NCBI GenBank assembly: GCA_949752745.1
Contig: OX457027.1
Span: 63,904,329 to 63,968,328, forward strand
Reading direction: 5' to 3'
Length of the DNA stretch: 64,000 bases
Source: Protula sp. h YS-2021
Taxonomy: Eukaryota; Annelida; Polychaeta; Sabellida; Serpulidae
The notes under the pieces are model-generated. The model was not told the DNA's origin and searched no databases. It worked only from the letters and a program-made list of their open reading frames with translations. Shown piece after piece: positions 22,043 to 35,758 of this stretch. Within the stretch, counting starts at the first letter, position 1, and the number at the start of each line of letters is the position of its first letter. The translations under genes and the position numbers were made by a program.

Positions 22043-24938
22043 ATGGATACCTTGTGCACTGTGTTGCTTGCTGTGGGCATAATACTTCTCTTGGTACTTC
22101 TATTTTTCATCTACTCAGGCCTGCTACACTCAATTAACATAGAACGAGTGGATTCACCGTACCCGGCGTTAATTATTGCCTACAAGTTCTCCACGGGACC
22201 GTACCAGAATTGCGGCAGCGTTTTTCAAGAAACTACGAATCTGGCACCGAAAAATAAATGCATTGGAATATATTACGACGACCCTGAAACAGTGAGTGGT
22301 TTTTTTTTTAATTCCGGCGTTGAAGCTTCACCTCTCCCCCTCCTCCAGCCGGTATTAAAAACGTTTATACGCCTATGTCACTGTAATATGATGAATCGCA
22401 GTTGTGTTTTTATATGTTTCCTACCGTGATATATATCGTTTGTGATACGGATATGTTGGGGTTACTTTTTAGAGGGCAAAGAGAACTGAGTAAAACGGGT
22501 GGGGTAGTTGTTGTTGGTAAAGGTTATTTACATAAATTCAAAGAATTCAGCTGTACAAATATAGTGAAAAAGCTCTGCAAGCGTAGAATCCCAGCCCATG
22601 AAAAACTAGTAGTGTTTGCTGATCAATAAGTACCAGATATTATTGTATGAGCAGATCGAAGGACATGTTAGTCACATTGGAAATGTTGACCTTTAGATCA
22701 GTATTTCTCAAAAGATCAAGTAATGTTTACAAACAAGTGAATATCTACTTTGCCATATGTTCCTCAAACCCTATAGCTAGAATCACGAAACGTGGGTAGT
22801 AGGAAGTGCTTCCTAGTCAGTAATTTCTTTTGTGACATGACTTGGGTACATGTTGTAATCTGATTGGTCAATTCCCAAGTCAATACTTTTTCAATGTTGA
22901 CCGGAACGCAAAAGCCAATAGATATTGTAGTAATTTATAATTAAAGTTTACTCATGTAACGAAGCATGTGTTGACGTATTTTGGTCAACAAGTAAATATT
23001 ATTGAGTAAAATGTTAACCAGAAATCATACAATGATGTTTTTGGAGGGTTGTATTATAAAATTATTCTCAAATGGTTCAGTTCATTTTTGACAATAATAA
23101 ATAGTAATAACTGTTTGTATTTTTTTTATTCGGTAACCTGCTTATTCGATTTCTGGAACGCTTCATTTTTGGCCGACGAGGTCTGAGTTGTTACATAGCC
23201 TGCGTTGTTGCTCAACAGCAGCTGTCTGTTGACTGTTGTTTGTAACACCTTTTTACTTCGCGGACCCACTGGGGATTCCTCGAAAATAGTACACATAAAA
23301 GAGAAGAACTAGTTCTCTGTTTATATATAACAAATAGAGCTCCCTTAGAGGTCAGATGTTTTGTAACAACGGTACAACCCCTGTATATGGATTTGTTTCA
23401 AATCTCACCACCAGGTGGCAAGCAAGGACTTGAGGTGGGCTGTGGGTTGCGTTTTGGCAGAAGACCGCGCCGAGCCCGATCGTGAATTGTCCAAGGTTTT
23501 GACACAAAACGGCTACACAATCAAGTCTCTGCCAAAGGTTGGGAAAGTCGTGAGGACTTGGTTTCCTTTCCGTACACGATTGTCCATTTTCCTTTCCACC
23601 GTCAGGGTGTGGCAGGCGCTTGGCACTTACATCAAGGTATGTCAAGTTAAAGACACCAGTTTTTCTAAAATGTGATATAGTGAGTAAATATTTTTTTATT
23701 ATTTATTATTGTATTCTTTATATGACGTGATTTCCCTAGTTGCTTTACACTGATTTATATCTCTAAAAGGATTCGTACTTATAACGTCAAGAAATAAATA
23801 TTTTTCTTCGAAAAAATGACTGATGTCATTAATTCAAACAGTGATATCATTAATGCAAATATTTATATGAAAATGAAATAAATGAAAGCCGTTTCCTTAT
23901 TCTGATGCGTTCTAATATCCGTTACACCAGTAAGTTCGATATTGTATAACAAATAAAGGAAGGAAAGGGAAAACAATATTCCATCTTCATCAGGATATTA
24001 TCATTTATCAGAAATTTCTTCTTCATAAAACTCTTAACTCTTAAAACGTACAAAAATGTATAAATAAATAAGTAAAAATAAGGAACTCCGAAATAACACT
24101 GGCTTTATCATGTACATATATAGAAGTAATGTTACCTGCCAAAGGACAGACTGTAGAATGTATTTGCACTGAAGGGTACTCTTGCTGTATAATGAAGCTA
24201 AAAGACTGAAAGATCGGAGGAGTCTTAATATTTCTGCACCTGTGTCGAAGAATATATTCCTTGCCTGTGCCGATTAGCAGTGACATGATTACGCGAAATC
24301 GCAGTGCCAACGGCCTGAGGGACGGCTTGGGAGAACTGTGTTGTAAATTTACCTTGCTAACGAGGCGTTGATTTTCCGGGGCTGTATTCACAAAAGTTAA
24401 CTGTACAGTAAACCAATTCGGTCAATTGCTCCTGTAGCTAATAGAACTTGATTTACCCTGTGCAGTGCACAGTTAACTGCGCAATTACCTTTCATGAATA
24501 CCGGGGCAGCTCATCTACGCGTTCAACAACAGAAAGAACCCAGCCCTGGTCAATACATATTCAGTGGCTATAAAACATCTTTTGCGTGTCCGTCCGCCAA
24601 TCATTTTGTCAACCATCTCGCATCCAATAGTTGTCAGACTAGTTCTCTGTATTGTCAGGCTTTAAATTAGTTTCTTAATTTTATTACAGTGGACTTCGAA
24701 CTGAACCTTTTTTTCTATCCATAAACCTGTCGGAAGTAAGCAACTGACGTCTCTTTTTTTCTAGAATTCTAAAAATATGTTGAACTTTCAGAAAACGGAC
24801 TGTGAGGCACATCCTTGGCTGGAAATCTACACCGGCAATGAAATCCACTTTATTGGGATCCTGGATCAACACGATGCTTACATTGTTCGTGAAGCCAAAG
24901 AAATGGAAGAAAATATGAAGAAAGAAGAGGCTAAATAA
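22043..24938 (+). CDS. TEX264-like ER membrane protein, copy 1
   Basis: Three coding exons: 22043-22291 (donor GTGAGT), 23415-23636 (acceptor CACCACCAG, donor GTATGT) and 24765-24938 (acceptor TTTTTTCTAG), all phase 0, giving 214 aa. Residues 5-26 form one hydrophobic helix, followed by YSGLL and a GyrI/SOUL-like domain (IAYKFSTGPYQNCGSVFQE, IGIYYDDPE, RWAVGCVL, WLEIYTGNEIHFIG) that follows vertebrate TEX264 through all three exons. Human TEX264 (about 313 aa) is an ER-phagy receptor whose disordered tail holds an LC3-interacting motif. This protein stops at about residue 214 in a lysine/glutamate-rich end and has no such tail, so ER anchoring is expected but LC3 binding is not shown. A poly(A) signal lies at 25313-25318. 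Confidence 0.85.
24383..24510. mobile_element. Small MITE-like inverted repeat in the last intron, copy 1
   Basis: GGGGCTGTATTCACAAAAGTTAACTG is mirrored by CAGTTAACTG...TTCATGAATACCGGGG. Counterparts lie at about 34063-34190 and 43801-44010 in the other units, so it predates the duplication. In unit 3 it is split by about 80 bp of AT-rich sequence. Confidence 0.5.
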
Positions 24939-25986
24939 ACCTCTTTGATAACTTCAAGGGGTTGCAGTTAAACAAGAGAAAAGAGTGATTTTGTCAGTAG
25001 ATATGATAAAGGCAAAACGATGAAGCTGTACTTGTTGAATCACAAGGTCGATAGACAGCTCATTCAAACCTCTAAGATGTTTTAGCTTAAAAATCGGTTG
25101 TACATAAATACTCATGTACTGGCATCCAGAAGTTCTTTTCGTGTATGTATGAAAACTGTATGCACTGTTTGAGCTACTTCGTCATATGCTAAAGGCGGGT
25201 AATATATGTAATTGTGATTAAAGTAAAACTGGTGTAAATTTCAAACTGAACTGAAAAGAAATTCGAAATAGTAATCTATGAATTGTTGGAGGTTAGATAA
25301 CATACTATGTATAATAAAATGAGTTTCTTGCCAGTGGTAACATTGAAGCTTAAGGGCAAGTACAGAGAGTTTTAGACATCCGGTCTCCCAACTGGCAAAA
25401 ATTGAGGACCGGAATGAAAATTAGGGGACCGCACTAATGTGGTTCACACAGACCTTTATAGGCCGAGCCGTTCAACAGTTCTAGCAAATGAACACAATAT
25501 GGACGTATACTTTATTATTAGACTGGCATCATTATTATTACTTTTTATTTTGCTTTTAATTTCTGTTCATATATTTAGATTTTATTCTTCCTTTCCCTGT
25601 GTAAAACAAAAAATCGGGAACATTTCGTTCCCCTTTTTACCAGAAATGATCACACAAGACCTTGATATTCGTCATTCAGTAATAACACAATAATGCGTAG
25701 TGGTGTGATTCGAACCCTAAAACAGGGTTCGAATATTCGAAAATATTTTCAAATATTATTCGAATATTATTCGAATATTATTTGAATATTTGCATGTTTT
25801 TGCAAAATGTTGCTTACTTCTGCGAAAAATATTTACGGATGATGTTTTATTGTGAAACGTCTTTTATTTATTCTAAAAGTCATACATTTGATAAATTTCC
25901 TTGCAATTTCAACAATTCTTAGCTATTTTTATTCCGTAATTTACCAAACGTACAAGCTTTATACTTGAATATTATGTGAAACCTAA

Positions 25987-26096
<110 letters not shown>

Positions 26097-26601
26097 GTAA
26101 TACTATCTGTTTATTTGCTTTTTTACTTTCACAATAGCACATTCAATGAGTTTTCGTTCAAGTGTAGAAAAAAATGAAAATTTTGCTGTGTCAATCAACA
26201 CCTACATTTAAAACGACTAACAAAAATTCAGTTGCAAGTAATTCTTAATGTTACATATCCGGATTCTACAGAGTTATTCAGAAGCATAAAAATATTCTGA
26301 TTAACTACTTTAAAATGAAAAATTTCTTGTTTTTAATGCGTCAGATAATTTTATTCTTGTCTGTGACTTCCCGATATAGCAAATAATATCTCTACTATAA
26401 TTTGTGCTGAGTTTAAAGCAAAACTCCGAATATAATCCTGCAAACTTTTCAACTTTTTAAGTAACAATGCTCTTAACTAGGATTTGTAAAACTGCCATTG
26501 TTAATGAATATTTCGTTTGCACCAGGAACGCTGTTGCGCGAGACCAAGATACGTATTTGTATACGCTTTCTATGTGTTCTTGTTCAAGAACATGAGTAAA
26601 T

Positions 26602-27719
26602 TCAGTTGTGATCTCTTTTTGTGACGATGCTTCCTGCCAGGCTAAATATTCTTTCAGCAGGCACTGATGTTGCAGGTATGGCTAGTATTTTCTTCGCAGC
26701 AGTTGATATTAACGGGTATTTTGTATGATTTTCACGCCACCACGTCAGAGGACATAAGTTAGTCTCTATCTGTGCTTCAGACAAATATCGTGCTGTTTCA
26801 ATTTCAATTATTTCGCTTTTAATAGGCGTCTGGTCAGAGCATTGAATGATGTCATCAAACATGTGAGTTTTATGTGCTTTCGGTTTTGGAGCAGTTAGTT
26901 CAGCATCCTGCGCTGCCTCATCCGGGAGGCATAGCAAAGGTGGCGCATTTGTTTCGACTTGAGATTTTGGAGTTCGAGCTGTTCGAGTTGTTCTCTTGGT
27001 TATCGAGATTCGACAACATTGAGCGTTTCAGTTTCGGGACAGTTGGAGGGCCATCATCGTTCTGATCCAGTAGATTTTCAAGTTTCATCAGCACAGGAAG
27101 TACCATTGAAATGGTTGGGGACTTGTCCGCCGCTGACAACTTCTCAGTGGCAAACTTGAAAGGGCGAAGAAGATTCACCATTGCGTCAACAACTATTTGC
27201 TCATCGTACGTATAAAGTTTTGCCCTTACAGTAGCACCTTGCTGGATCAGTAGCTACTGCCTGCAATGCCAGTGTTTGCTCAATTATGCGCGCAAGCATG
27301 TCAACTATGCTATTCCATCTTGTTTCGACGTCAGCGATGAGCTTGTGGTTATGTAACTCTTTGGGTAAAAGTAGCTTCTGCTTCTGTTGCAAGAGCTCCT
27401 ATGCGTGTGAGCTGTGATGGAACAATGTTACTAAATTCCGACCTTTTTTAACTAGCCGTAGCACTTCCTGGAGGCCATGTCGAACAACTAAATTCAGGTT
27501 ATATCCCATACAGCTGAGCCGTGTCCATTCAAAGAGTCGGAAAGCTTTTACCTCATTCGTGGCGTTATCTGTCACAGCAGCAGGTATGATTAATCCCCAG
27601 GCATTCTTTGTCCGTTCGAGAGCCTGGGCTATAATATAAAATATATTATATATAAAATATAAAAAACGATTATATATCCAAAAATGTAGCAACTCTTGCA
27701 AACGTGCTGATTTTTTCAT
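26602..27719 (-). pseudogene. hAT transposase remnant, unit 1
   Basis: Minus-strand fragments, read from 27719 downwards, give an RNase H-like core segment (AAVTDNATNEVKAFRLFEW...LSCMGYNLNLVVRHGL), then ETRWNSIVDML, then a C-terminal dimerisation motif (PLTWWRENHTKYPLISTAAKKILAIPATSVPAERIFSLAG). These are hAT-family hallmarks (ZBED-like transposases). Frameshifts separate the pieces, including one near 26930 that breaks a frame still open in unit 2. No BED finger is seen. Confidence 0.85.
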
Positions 27720-28782
27720 CTACAGCCGCCCCCTCCTTCGACCCTGTTAAAATATGGTCATAATGACCGCAATGCAAAAATATAATACTTATCTAGTTAG
27801 TTCAGGTGACTGGCGGGAAGGAGAGTTCGCGGGGGGGGGGAACGGCTAGCCATCAAAAGTTATTTAATCTGTCTTTTTAAAAGTTTGGATACTTTTTCGA
27901 GGGCATCGATGTGAGGGTATTGTCGTACGGAGAGCAAATTTATGGGTCCAGTTATTTTTGATTACAAATTCAAAGAAAACTGGCCAAGTAGTGAGTTGAA
28001 GAACGGGTAGCTATTTAGCGAAGATCATTAATAAACTCTTAAAGTTGACTTTAAATAAACCTTTACAATTTTCAACCGTCAAACTTGCGAAAAAAAATTA
28101 CGAGAAACTGAAGCTGAGACATTAGAAATATTAGGCTATTTGATGCTACATACCATTATCTATAAAAATATATAAAAACTTTACCTCTTTGCGAGATAGT
28201 TTAGTTGAAATATTCAATAAATCCAACTTTTTTCATACATCTTCTTACTTGTTTTTTACAAAATGGCTGCCACTTGTAGAATCTACGCATGCATAATTAA
28301 TGAGCTAAAGAGCAATCTGGTTGGCTTAGAGAGATCACGTAATACATCGCGAGACTTCGTGTCTTTTTCTCGTTTACAGCGTGTGTCGATCGTGGTAATA
28401 ACAAGTTGTAGCTCACTGGGAAACGCGCCGTACGTTCCGCGAACATAGGGTTTAGAATGCTTTACTGTATGCTGCCCTTGCAGATCTCAAGGGATCCCCT
28501 TGGATATTTTTATTTTTCTATGAAATAGTTCTTGGTAGATAAAACTCGATTCCAAACATGCATTATCGTATCTATCGTATGATTCGTTTGTTGATTAAAT
28601 ATTGTCATTTTATTTGATATAAGTTTTCCATAGCTTCAAAATGAATTGGCGTCACTGGTTTGGTTAAATAGTAAAGAAAACTAAGTACTTAAAGTTTTCG
28701 AATATTCGAACCCTATTTTAGGGTTCGAACCCTGTCAAAACGAATCGAATATTCGAATATTCGAATATAAGGCACACCACTA

Positions 28783-28862
28783 ATCATAATAATCATAATA
28801 ATAATAATAATAATAACAATAATAATAATAATAATAATAAAAGCAATAACAATAACAATAAC

Positions 28863-28936
<74 letters not shown>
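28783..28936. repeat. (ATA/ATT)n microsatellite at the unit 1 / unit 2 junction
   Basis: About 45 trinucleotides with a few AAC and CAT variants, starting directly at the hAT right end. The poly-Ile and poly-Tyr translations come from this tract. Confidence 0.95.
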
Positions 28937-28937
<1 letters not shown>

Positions 28938-29468
28938 CACTGCTTTTGTTGATGGAAAGCAAAAACAGATTGGAGACTACTGCTATTTCGTAATCTTGCT
29001 GTTTATTTTACTTACTGAATTAGGACGAATATTTAAATTCAAATATTATGATGTCATCAGCGTTTTCTTGCTTTTTTTTTTTTTTTTTAAGATAAGGTCA
29101 AGGAGGTGGGAAAGGTGTGGTGGATTTCGCAATACTTGAAGAATATTCCAAAATATCTTCATATAAATATACATGCTTCTGTATTGTTATATATCATTCA
29201 GGCATTTTTTTGTCCGCTTTAAAACCGATCTAGAAGCACAATTAAAATTATGCATTTTGACAACATTTTATTCTTTGGAAATTAATAAATTCCCTTAGGT
29301 TTGGAATCGTTTCAGTTTGTAGTAACCCTGATTCTATTTAAATTCAGAAACATTTTAGACAATGTGTGCGCTTTGATACTGCACTTGACCCGCATTTTAG
29401 TGAACGAGTGTAGGGCTATTTTTAACACCATGAAAGTTATCTTCCGCAGAAAGAATAACTTTCGATAT

Positions 29469-30010
29469 TTAACACTTGACAAGCCTTTGGCTTGCAAGAG
29501 TTATATGAATTTGTGCGAGCAAAATTCGTCCTTTTTTTTTTCTTCTTGACACTTTTTCCGATTTTTTGTGTCTTCTTCTCCTCTGACACAATGGGCCCTA
29601 TGACCATGAAACTTGGGACTTATGAAGAGCTTGATCTGAACGTGTGCATGTCACTTTTTATTTTCGTCTTTGATTTCGTTTTCTTTGTTAAAACGCCATG
29701 TGAAAAGAGTGTATTTTTTGCAAATAAATACGTAGCATTTAACGACAGCACAGAATACACATTTGCTCAGTGAGCTTTGTGCTTTGAGCTTTGTGCGAGC
29801 TCTCACTGCGTAAACAGATAACAAGGCGTATACCTGATCAGTCAATAAAACTTTAAGTCAACAAGAACCAAACACTACTCGGCTTATAAGACGTATTCAA
29901 GCTGTGTTGTTTGCAATATATTATTCAAGAAATAATCTATTGAAGGAAGTATTTTTGCGTTTTAATTTTTGTCAAGTGTTTAACATTTCGCTAGCGGAAT
30001 GAGCTTCTAG
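29469..30010 (+). mobile_element. Short Helentron-like element (542 bp) in unit 2
   Basis: Unit 3 keeps the empty site CGATATTTAAAAGTTAGC at about 39088. The insert starts TTAACACTTGACAAGCC with a hairpin and ends GTCAAGTGTTTAAC, then an ATTTCGC TA GCGGAAT hairpin, then AGCTTCTAG. GTCAAGTGTTAA-type inverted copies mark both ends. A related copy in opposite orientation lies at 42965-43492. The 93-aa frame inside is not considered a gene. Confidence 0.85.
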
Positions 30011-31157
30011 TTAAAAGTTAGCTTGCATCTCAAGGATTTATAAAGAAGTTTGCAAGTCTAGAAGTTTCAGCATTTCAAAATGCATTCATGTATTTTTCAC
30101 AAAGTTGTAACCTAGCGTTAAAAATGGAAACGTTTATATATATCAGCGCGTTTATGTAAAACTTTTTCTTGAGAACCGGGATGGGTGGGGGGGGAGGGGG
30201 GATCGGCAGTCACGTTCCCATTGGTTACCGTGCGTGTCCTTGACTTTTTAAAACAATTCCTAAACGTGAAGTGCTTATTTTGAAATAATACCCCCCCCCC
30301 TTTTTAACTACACGAGGAGTGAAATTCCGAAACAACCCCCTTTTTATGAGAAACGCGGAGTACTGAATGAAAAATATCTAATTTATTTTATGAAATTGGC
30401 AGTACTCCTCGCAGATCGCATCTGACCTCAGAATTAGCCCCCCCCCCCTTTCTCCGCTTTTTTTTTTTTTTTTTTTTTTGGGGGGGGGGCAAGCATTGCA
30501 ACACGTGAGATACACCGTTTTCTCTCCGTTTAAATGAATAGCAATTACTAATTGTAATATTCTAATTCTGGAAAGATTTAAGTTTCTGGGCAAATGACAG
30601 CGCATTGACAAACTGGGCTATAATTTGGAAGTTGAACTTGAAACGAAAACTGTCTAATATTTTTGCTGTTGCAGATCTACTTCACCCCAATGTAAATGTG
30701 GCGTCCTTTCCACGACCTTGCAAACGTTTGCATTTTCATCGCATATGTAGACAGGGGTTGACTTGGCGCAAAATAACAAAGGACTGAAGTTGGAACAGTT
30801 TGTTGTTTCGCTCACCATTTGTTCAATAGAATCTTTGAAGGTTATTTTCACGTTTGTTTTATGTCAAAGTTGTAAAATGTGTAGTTTTCGATGTTTGATT
30901 TTGGATTAAAAAACTCGTTTTGAATGCTGAGATTTATGCCAGACAAACATTACTATTTGTGGCCCATTTTCAATTACCCCGAAATAACTTAATTTATGTA
31001 TAATATTTGACACAACCCCAATGCTGCGATGATGTCATTTGGCAATGGTTTTTATAGCCACTTTTCATAAATGTTTATAGCAAAGATCTGTGGCGAAATC
31101 GCACTATTCAACTTTCAAATCACACTGCTTAACACAACAGTTGCATGTTCTGACTGG

Positions 31158-31284
31158 ATATAAAGCATTGCACATTTTCAGCAACAAGACATTCGCTTGA
31201 TTCCCTTGAAGAGCCATTTTGAGAACTGAGAGCAGCACCGCTTAAGACCCAAGACTTTTTTTGACAGACATCAAACCTGAACAG
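31158..31284 (+). promoter_or_regulatory. TATA box and non-coding first exon, TEX264-like copy 2
   Basis: ATATAAAG at 31158-31165; the untranslated exon ends CTGAACAG at 31284, before GTATGA. The acceptor is TTTGTTTCAG ending at 31732. Nearly identical to copy 1. Confidence 0.65.
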
Positions 31285-31754
31285 GTATGAAATGGGTTAT
31301 AGTTTTCGCACCAAATGATACTTGTGGGGACAGAATGGCAATAGATACGTGAATAAATAAATAAATAATAATAAAAAAACACATTAAAACATTAAAAATA
31401 TAACAAGTTCATTACGAAATTTAAACTTTTGTACAACCTGCTTGTAATGCCTGCATTATGCCTGTAATATCTGTATGTTTTGGAATCCAGGAGAAAATCC
31501 GTCGCACGGGAAAGAACGCCCCGGAGATCCCCCTCCCATTTTGGCAACTGCGAAGAACCCCCCCCCCCCACCCCCCTTTTAAGCATTTGTACAAAACTAG
31601 AAGAGTTCCCTCCTGAAAACCCATCATAGGCATGCTGCACAATTCTAGATCACTGTTGTCATACTGCCTATGGTAATCTGCATTTGGTATTGATTAAACT
31701 TGATGTTTTCAAGTGTTTGATTTTTGTTTCAGGAATAATCCAGGTACTTTCGTC

Positions 31755-34623
31755 ATGGATACCTTGTGCACTGTGTTGCTTGCTGTGGGCATAATACTTC
31801 TCTTGGTACTTCTATTTTTCATCTACTCAGGCCTGCTACACTCAATTAACATAGAACGAGTGGATTCACGCTACCCGGCGTTAGTTATTGCCTACAAGTT
31901 TTCCACGGGACCGTACCAGAATTGCGGCAGCGTTTTTCAAGAAACTACGAATCTGGCACCGAAAAATAAATGCATTGGAATATATTACGACGACCCTGAA
32001 ACAGTGAGTTGTTTTTTTTAAATTCCGGTGTTGAAGCTTCACCTCTCCCCCTGCCCCAGCCGGTATTAAAAACGTTTATACGCCTATGTCACTGTAATAT
32101 GATGAATCGCAGTTGTGTTTTTATATGTTTCCTACCGTGATATATATCGTTTGTGATACGGATATGTTGGGGTTACTTTTTAGAGGGCAAAGAGAACTGA
32201 GTAAAACGGGTGGGGTAGTTGTTGTTGGTAAAGGTTATTTACATAAATTCAAAGAATTCAGCTGTACAAATATAGTGAAAAAGCTCTGCAAGCGTAGAAT
32301 CCCAGCCCATGAAAAACTAGTAGTGTTTGCTGATCAATAAGTAGCAGATATTATTGTATGAGCAGATCGAAGGACATGTTAGTCACATTGGAAATGTTGA
32401 CCTTTAGATCAGTATTTCTCAAAAGATCAAGTAATGTTTACAAACAAGTGAATATCTACTTTGCCATATGTTCCTTAAACCCTATAGCTAGAATCACGAA
32501 ACGTGTTTAGTAGGAAGTGCTTCCTAGTCAGTAATTTCTTTTGTGACATGACTTGGGTACATGTGGTAATCTGATTGGTCAATTCCCAAGTCAATACTTT
32601 TTCAATGTTGACCGGAACGCAAAAGCCAATAGATATTGCAGTAATTTATAATTTAAGTTTACTCATGTAACGAAGCATGTGTTGACGTATTTTGGTCAAC
32701 AAGTAAATATTATTGAGTAAAATGTTAACCAGGAATCATACAATGATGTTTTTGGAGGGTTGTATTATTAAATTATTCTCAAATGGTTCAGTTCATTTTT
32801 GACAATAATAAATAGTAATAACTGTTTGTATTTTTTTATTCGGTAACCTGCTTATTCGATTTCTGGAACGCTTCATTTTTGGCCGACGAGGTCTGAGTTG
32901 TTACATAGCCTGCGTTGTTGCTCAACAGCAGCTGTCTGTTGACTGTTGTTTGTAACACCTTTTTACTTCGCGGACCCACTGGGGATTCCTCGAAAGTAGT
33001 ACACATAAAAGAGAAGAACTAGTTCTCTGTTTATATATAACAAATAGAGCTCCCTTAGAGGTCAGATGTTTTGTAACAACGGTACAATCCCTGTATATGG
33101 ATTTGTTTCAAATCTCACCACCAGGTGGCAAGCAAGGACTTGAGGTGGGCTGTGGGTTGCGTTTTGGCAGAAGACCGCGCCGAGCCCGATCGTGAATTGT
33201 CCAAGGTTTTGACACAAAACGGCTACACAATCAAGTCTCTGCCAAAGGTTGGGAAAGTCGTGAGGACTTGGTTTCCTTTCCGTACACGATTGTCCATTTT
33301 CTTTTCCACCGTCAGGGTGTGGAAGGCGCTCGGCACTTACATCAAGGTATGTCAAGTTAAAGACACCAATTTTTTTAAAATGTGATATAGTGAGTAAATA
33401 TTTTTTTATTATTTATTATTGTATTCTTTATATGACGTGATTTCCCTAGTTGCTTTACACTGATTTATATCTTTAACGTCAAGAAATAAATATTTTTCTT
33501 CGAAAAAATGACTGATGTCATCAATTCAAACAGTGATATCATTAATGCAAATATTTATATAAAAATGAAATAAATGAAAGCCGTTTCCTTATTCTGATGC
33601 GTTCTAATATCCGTTACACCAGTAAGTTTGATATTGTATAACAAATAAAGGAAGGAAAGGGAAAACAATATTCCATCTTCATCAGGATATTATCATTTAT
33701 CAGAAATTTCTTCTTCATAAAACTCTTAACTCTTAAAACGTACAAAAATGTATAAATAAATAAGTAAAAATAAGGAACTCCGAAATAACACTGGCTTTAT
33801 CATGTACATATATAGAAGTAATGTTACCTGGACAGACTGTAGAATGTATTTGCACTGAAGGGTACTCTTGCTGTATAATGAAGCTAAAAGACTGAAAGAT
33901 CGGAGGAGTCTTAATATTTCTGCACCTGTGTCGAAGAATATATTCCTTGCCTGTGCCAATTAGCAGTGACATGATTACGCGAAATCACAGTGCCAACGGC
34001 CTGAGGGACGGCTTGGAGAACTGTGTTGTAAATTTACCTTGCTACCGAGGCGTTGATTTTCCGGGGCTGTATTCACAAAAGTTAACTGTACAGTTAACCA
34101 ATTCGGTCAATTGCTCCTGTAGCTAATAGAACTTGATTTACCCTGTGCAGTGCACAGTTAACTGCGCAATTACCTTTCATGAATACCGAGGCAGCTCATC
34201 TACGCGTTCAACAACAGAAAGAACCCAGCCCTGGTCAATACATATTCAGTGGCTATAAAACGTCTTTTGCGTGTCCGTCCGCCAATCATTTTGTCAACCA
34301 TCTCGCATCCAATAGTTGTCAGACTAGTTCTCTGTATTGTCAGGCTTTAAATTAGTTTCTTAATTTTATTACAGTGGACTTCGAACTGAACCTTTTTTTC
34401 TATCCATAAACCTATCGGAAGTAAGCAACTGACGTCTCTTTTTTTCTAGAATTCTAAAAATATGTTGAACTTTCAGAAAACGGACTGTGAGGCACATCCT
34501 TGGCTGGAAATCTACACCGGCAATGAAATCCACTTTATTGGAATCCTGGATCAACACGATGCTTACATTGTTCGTGAAGCCAAAGAAATGGAAGAAAATA
34601 TGAAGAAAGAAGAAGCTAAATAA
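31755..34623 (+). CDS. TEX264-like ER membrane protein, copy 2
   Basis: Exons 31755-32003, 33125-33346 and 34450-34623 give 214 aa with the same phase 0 junctions and the same N-terminal membrane helix plus GyrI-like domain as copy 1. It is the closest relative of copy 1. The differences seen are I to V before AYKF, P to R after VDS, and L to F and Q to K in the FxSTVRVWxALGTYIK segment of exon 2. All reading frames and splice sites are intact. The poly(A) signal is at 35003-35008. Upstream it has the shared 5' exon but none of the large Helentron-like insertions that lie upstream of copy 1. Function as for copy 1: probable ER-anchored domain protein, LC3-binding tail absent. Confidence 0.85.
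34063..34190. mobile_element. Small MITE-like inverted repeat in the last intron, copy 2
   Basis: GGGGCTGTATTCACAAAAGTTAACTG faces CAGTTAACTG...TCATGAATACC. Orthologous to the copy at 24383-24510. Confidence 0.5.
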
Positions 34624-35387
34624 ACCTCTTTGATAACTTCAAGGGGTTGCAGTTAAACACCACAAGAGAAAAGAGTGATTTTGTCAGTAGATATGATAAA
34701 GCCAAAACGATGAAGCTGTACTTGTTGAATCACAAGGTCGATAGACAGCTCATTCAAACCTCTAAAATGTTTTAGCTTAAAAATCGGTTGTACATAAATA
34801 CTCATGTACTGGCATCCAGAAGTTCTTTTCGTGTATGTATGAAAACTGTATGCACTGTTTGAGCTACTTCGTCATGTGCTTAAGGCGGGTAATATATGTA
34901 ATTGTGATTAAAGTAAAACTGGTGTAAATTTCAAACTGAACTGAAAAGAAATTCAAAATAGTAATCTATGAATTGTTGGAGGTTAGATAACATACTATGT
35001 ATAATAAAATGAGTTTCTCGCCAGTGGTAACATTGAAGCTTAAGGGCAAGTACAGAGAGTTTTAGACATCCGGTCTCCCAACTGGCAAAAATTGAGGACC
35101 GGAATGAAAATTAGGGGACCGCACTAATGTGGTTCACACAGACCTTTATAGGCCGAGCCGTTCAACAGTTCTAGCAAATGAACACAATATGGACGTATAC
35201 TTTACTATTAGACTGGCATCATTATTATTACTTTTTATTTTGCTTTTAATTTCTGTTCATATATTTAGATTTTATTCTTCCTTTCCCTGTGTAAAACAAA
35301 AAATCGGGAACATTTCGTTCCCCTTTTTACCAGAAATGATCACACAAGACCTTGATATTCGTCATTCAGTAATAACACAATAATGCG

Positions 35388-35676
35388 TAGTGGTGTGATT
35401 CGAACCCTAAAACAGGGTTCGAATATTCGAAAATATTTTCGAATATTATTCGAATATTATTCGAATATTATTTGAATATTTGCATGTTTTTGCAAAATGT
35501 TGCTTACTTCTGCGAAAAATATTTACGGATGATGTTTTATTGTGAAACGTCTTTTATTTATTCTAAAAGTCATACATTTGATAAATTTCCTTGCAATTTC
35601 AACAATTCTTAACTATTTTTATTCCGTAATTTACCAAACGTACAAGCTTTATACTTGAATATTATGTGAAACCTAA

Positions 35677-35758
<82 letters not shown>

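Noticed and set aside
22402..22629. 75-aa ORF in intron 1 of TEX264-like copy 1, also in copy 2
   Set aside because: Broken by indels in copy 3 and lies within a well-defined intron; conservation is explained by recent duplication.
28713..28962. Poly-isoleucine and poly-tyrosine ORFs
   Set aside because: Microsatellite translation; the same artefact occurs in unit 2.
29492..29773. 93-aa ORF rich in Phe in unit 2
   Set aside because: Lies wholly inside a short Helentron-like insertion and runs through T-rich tracts.
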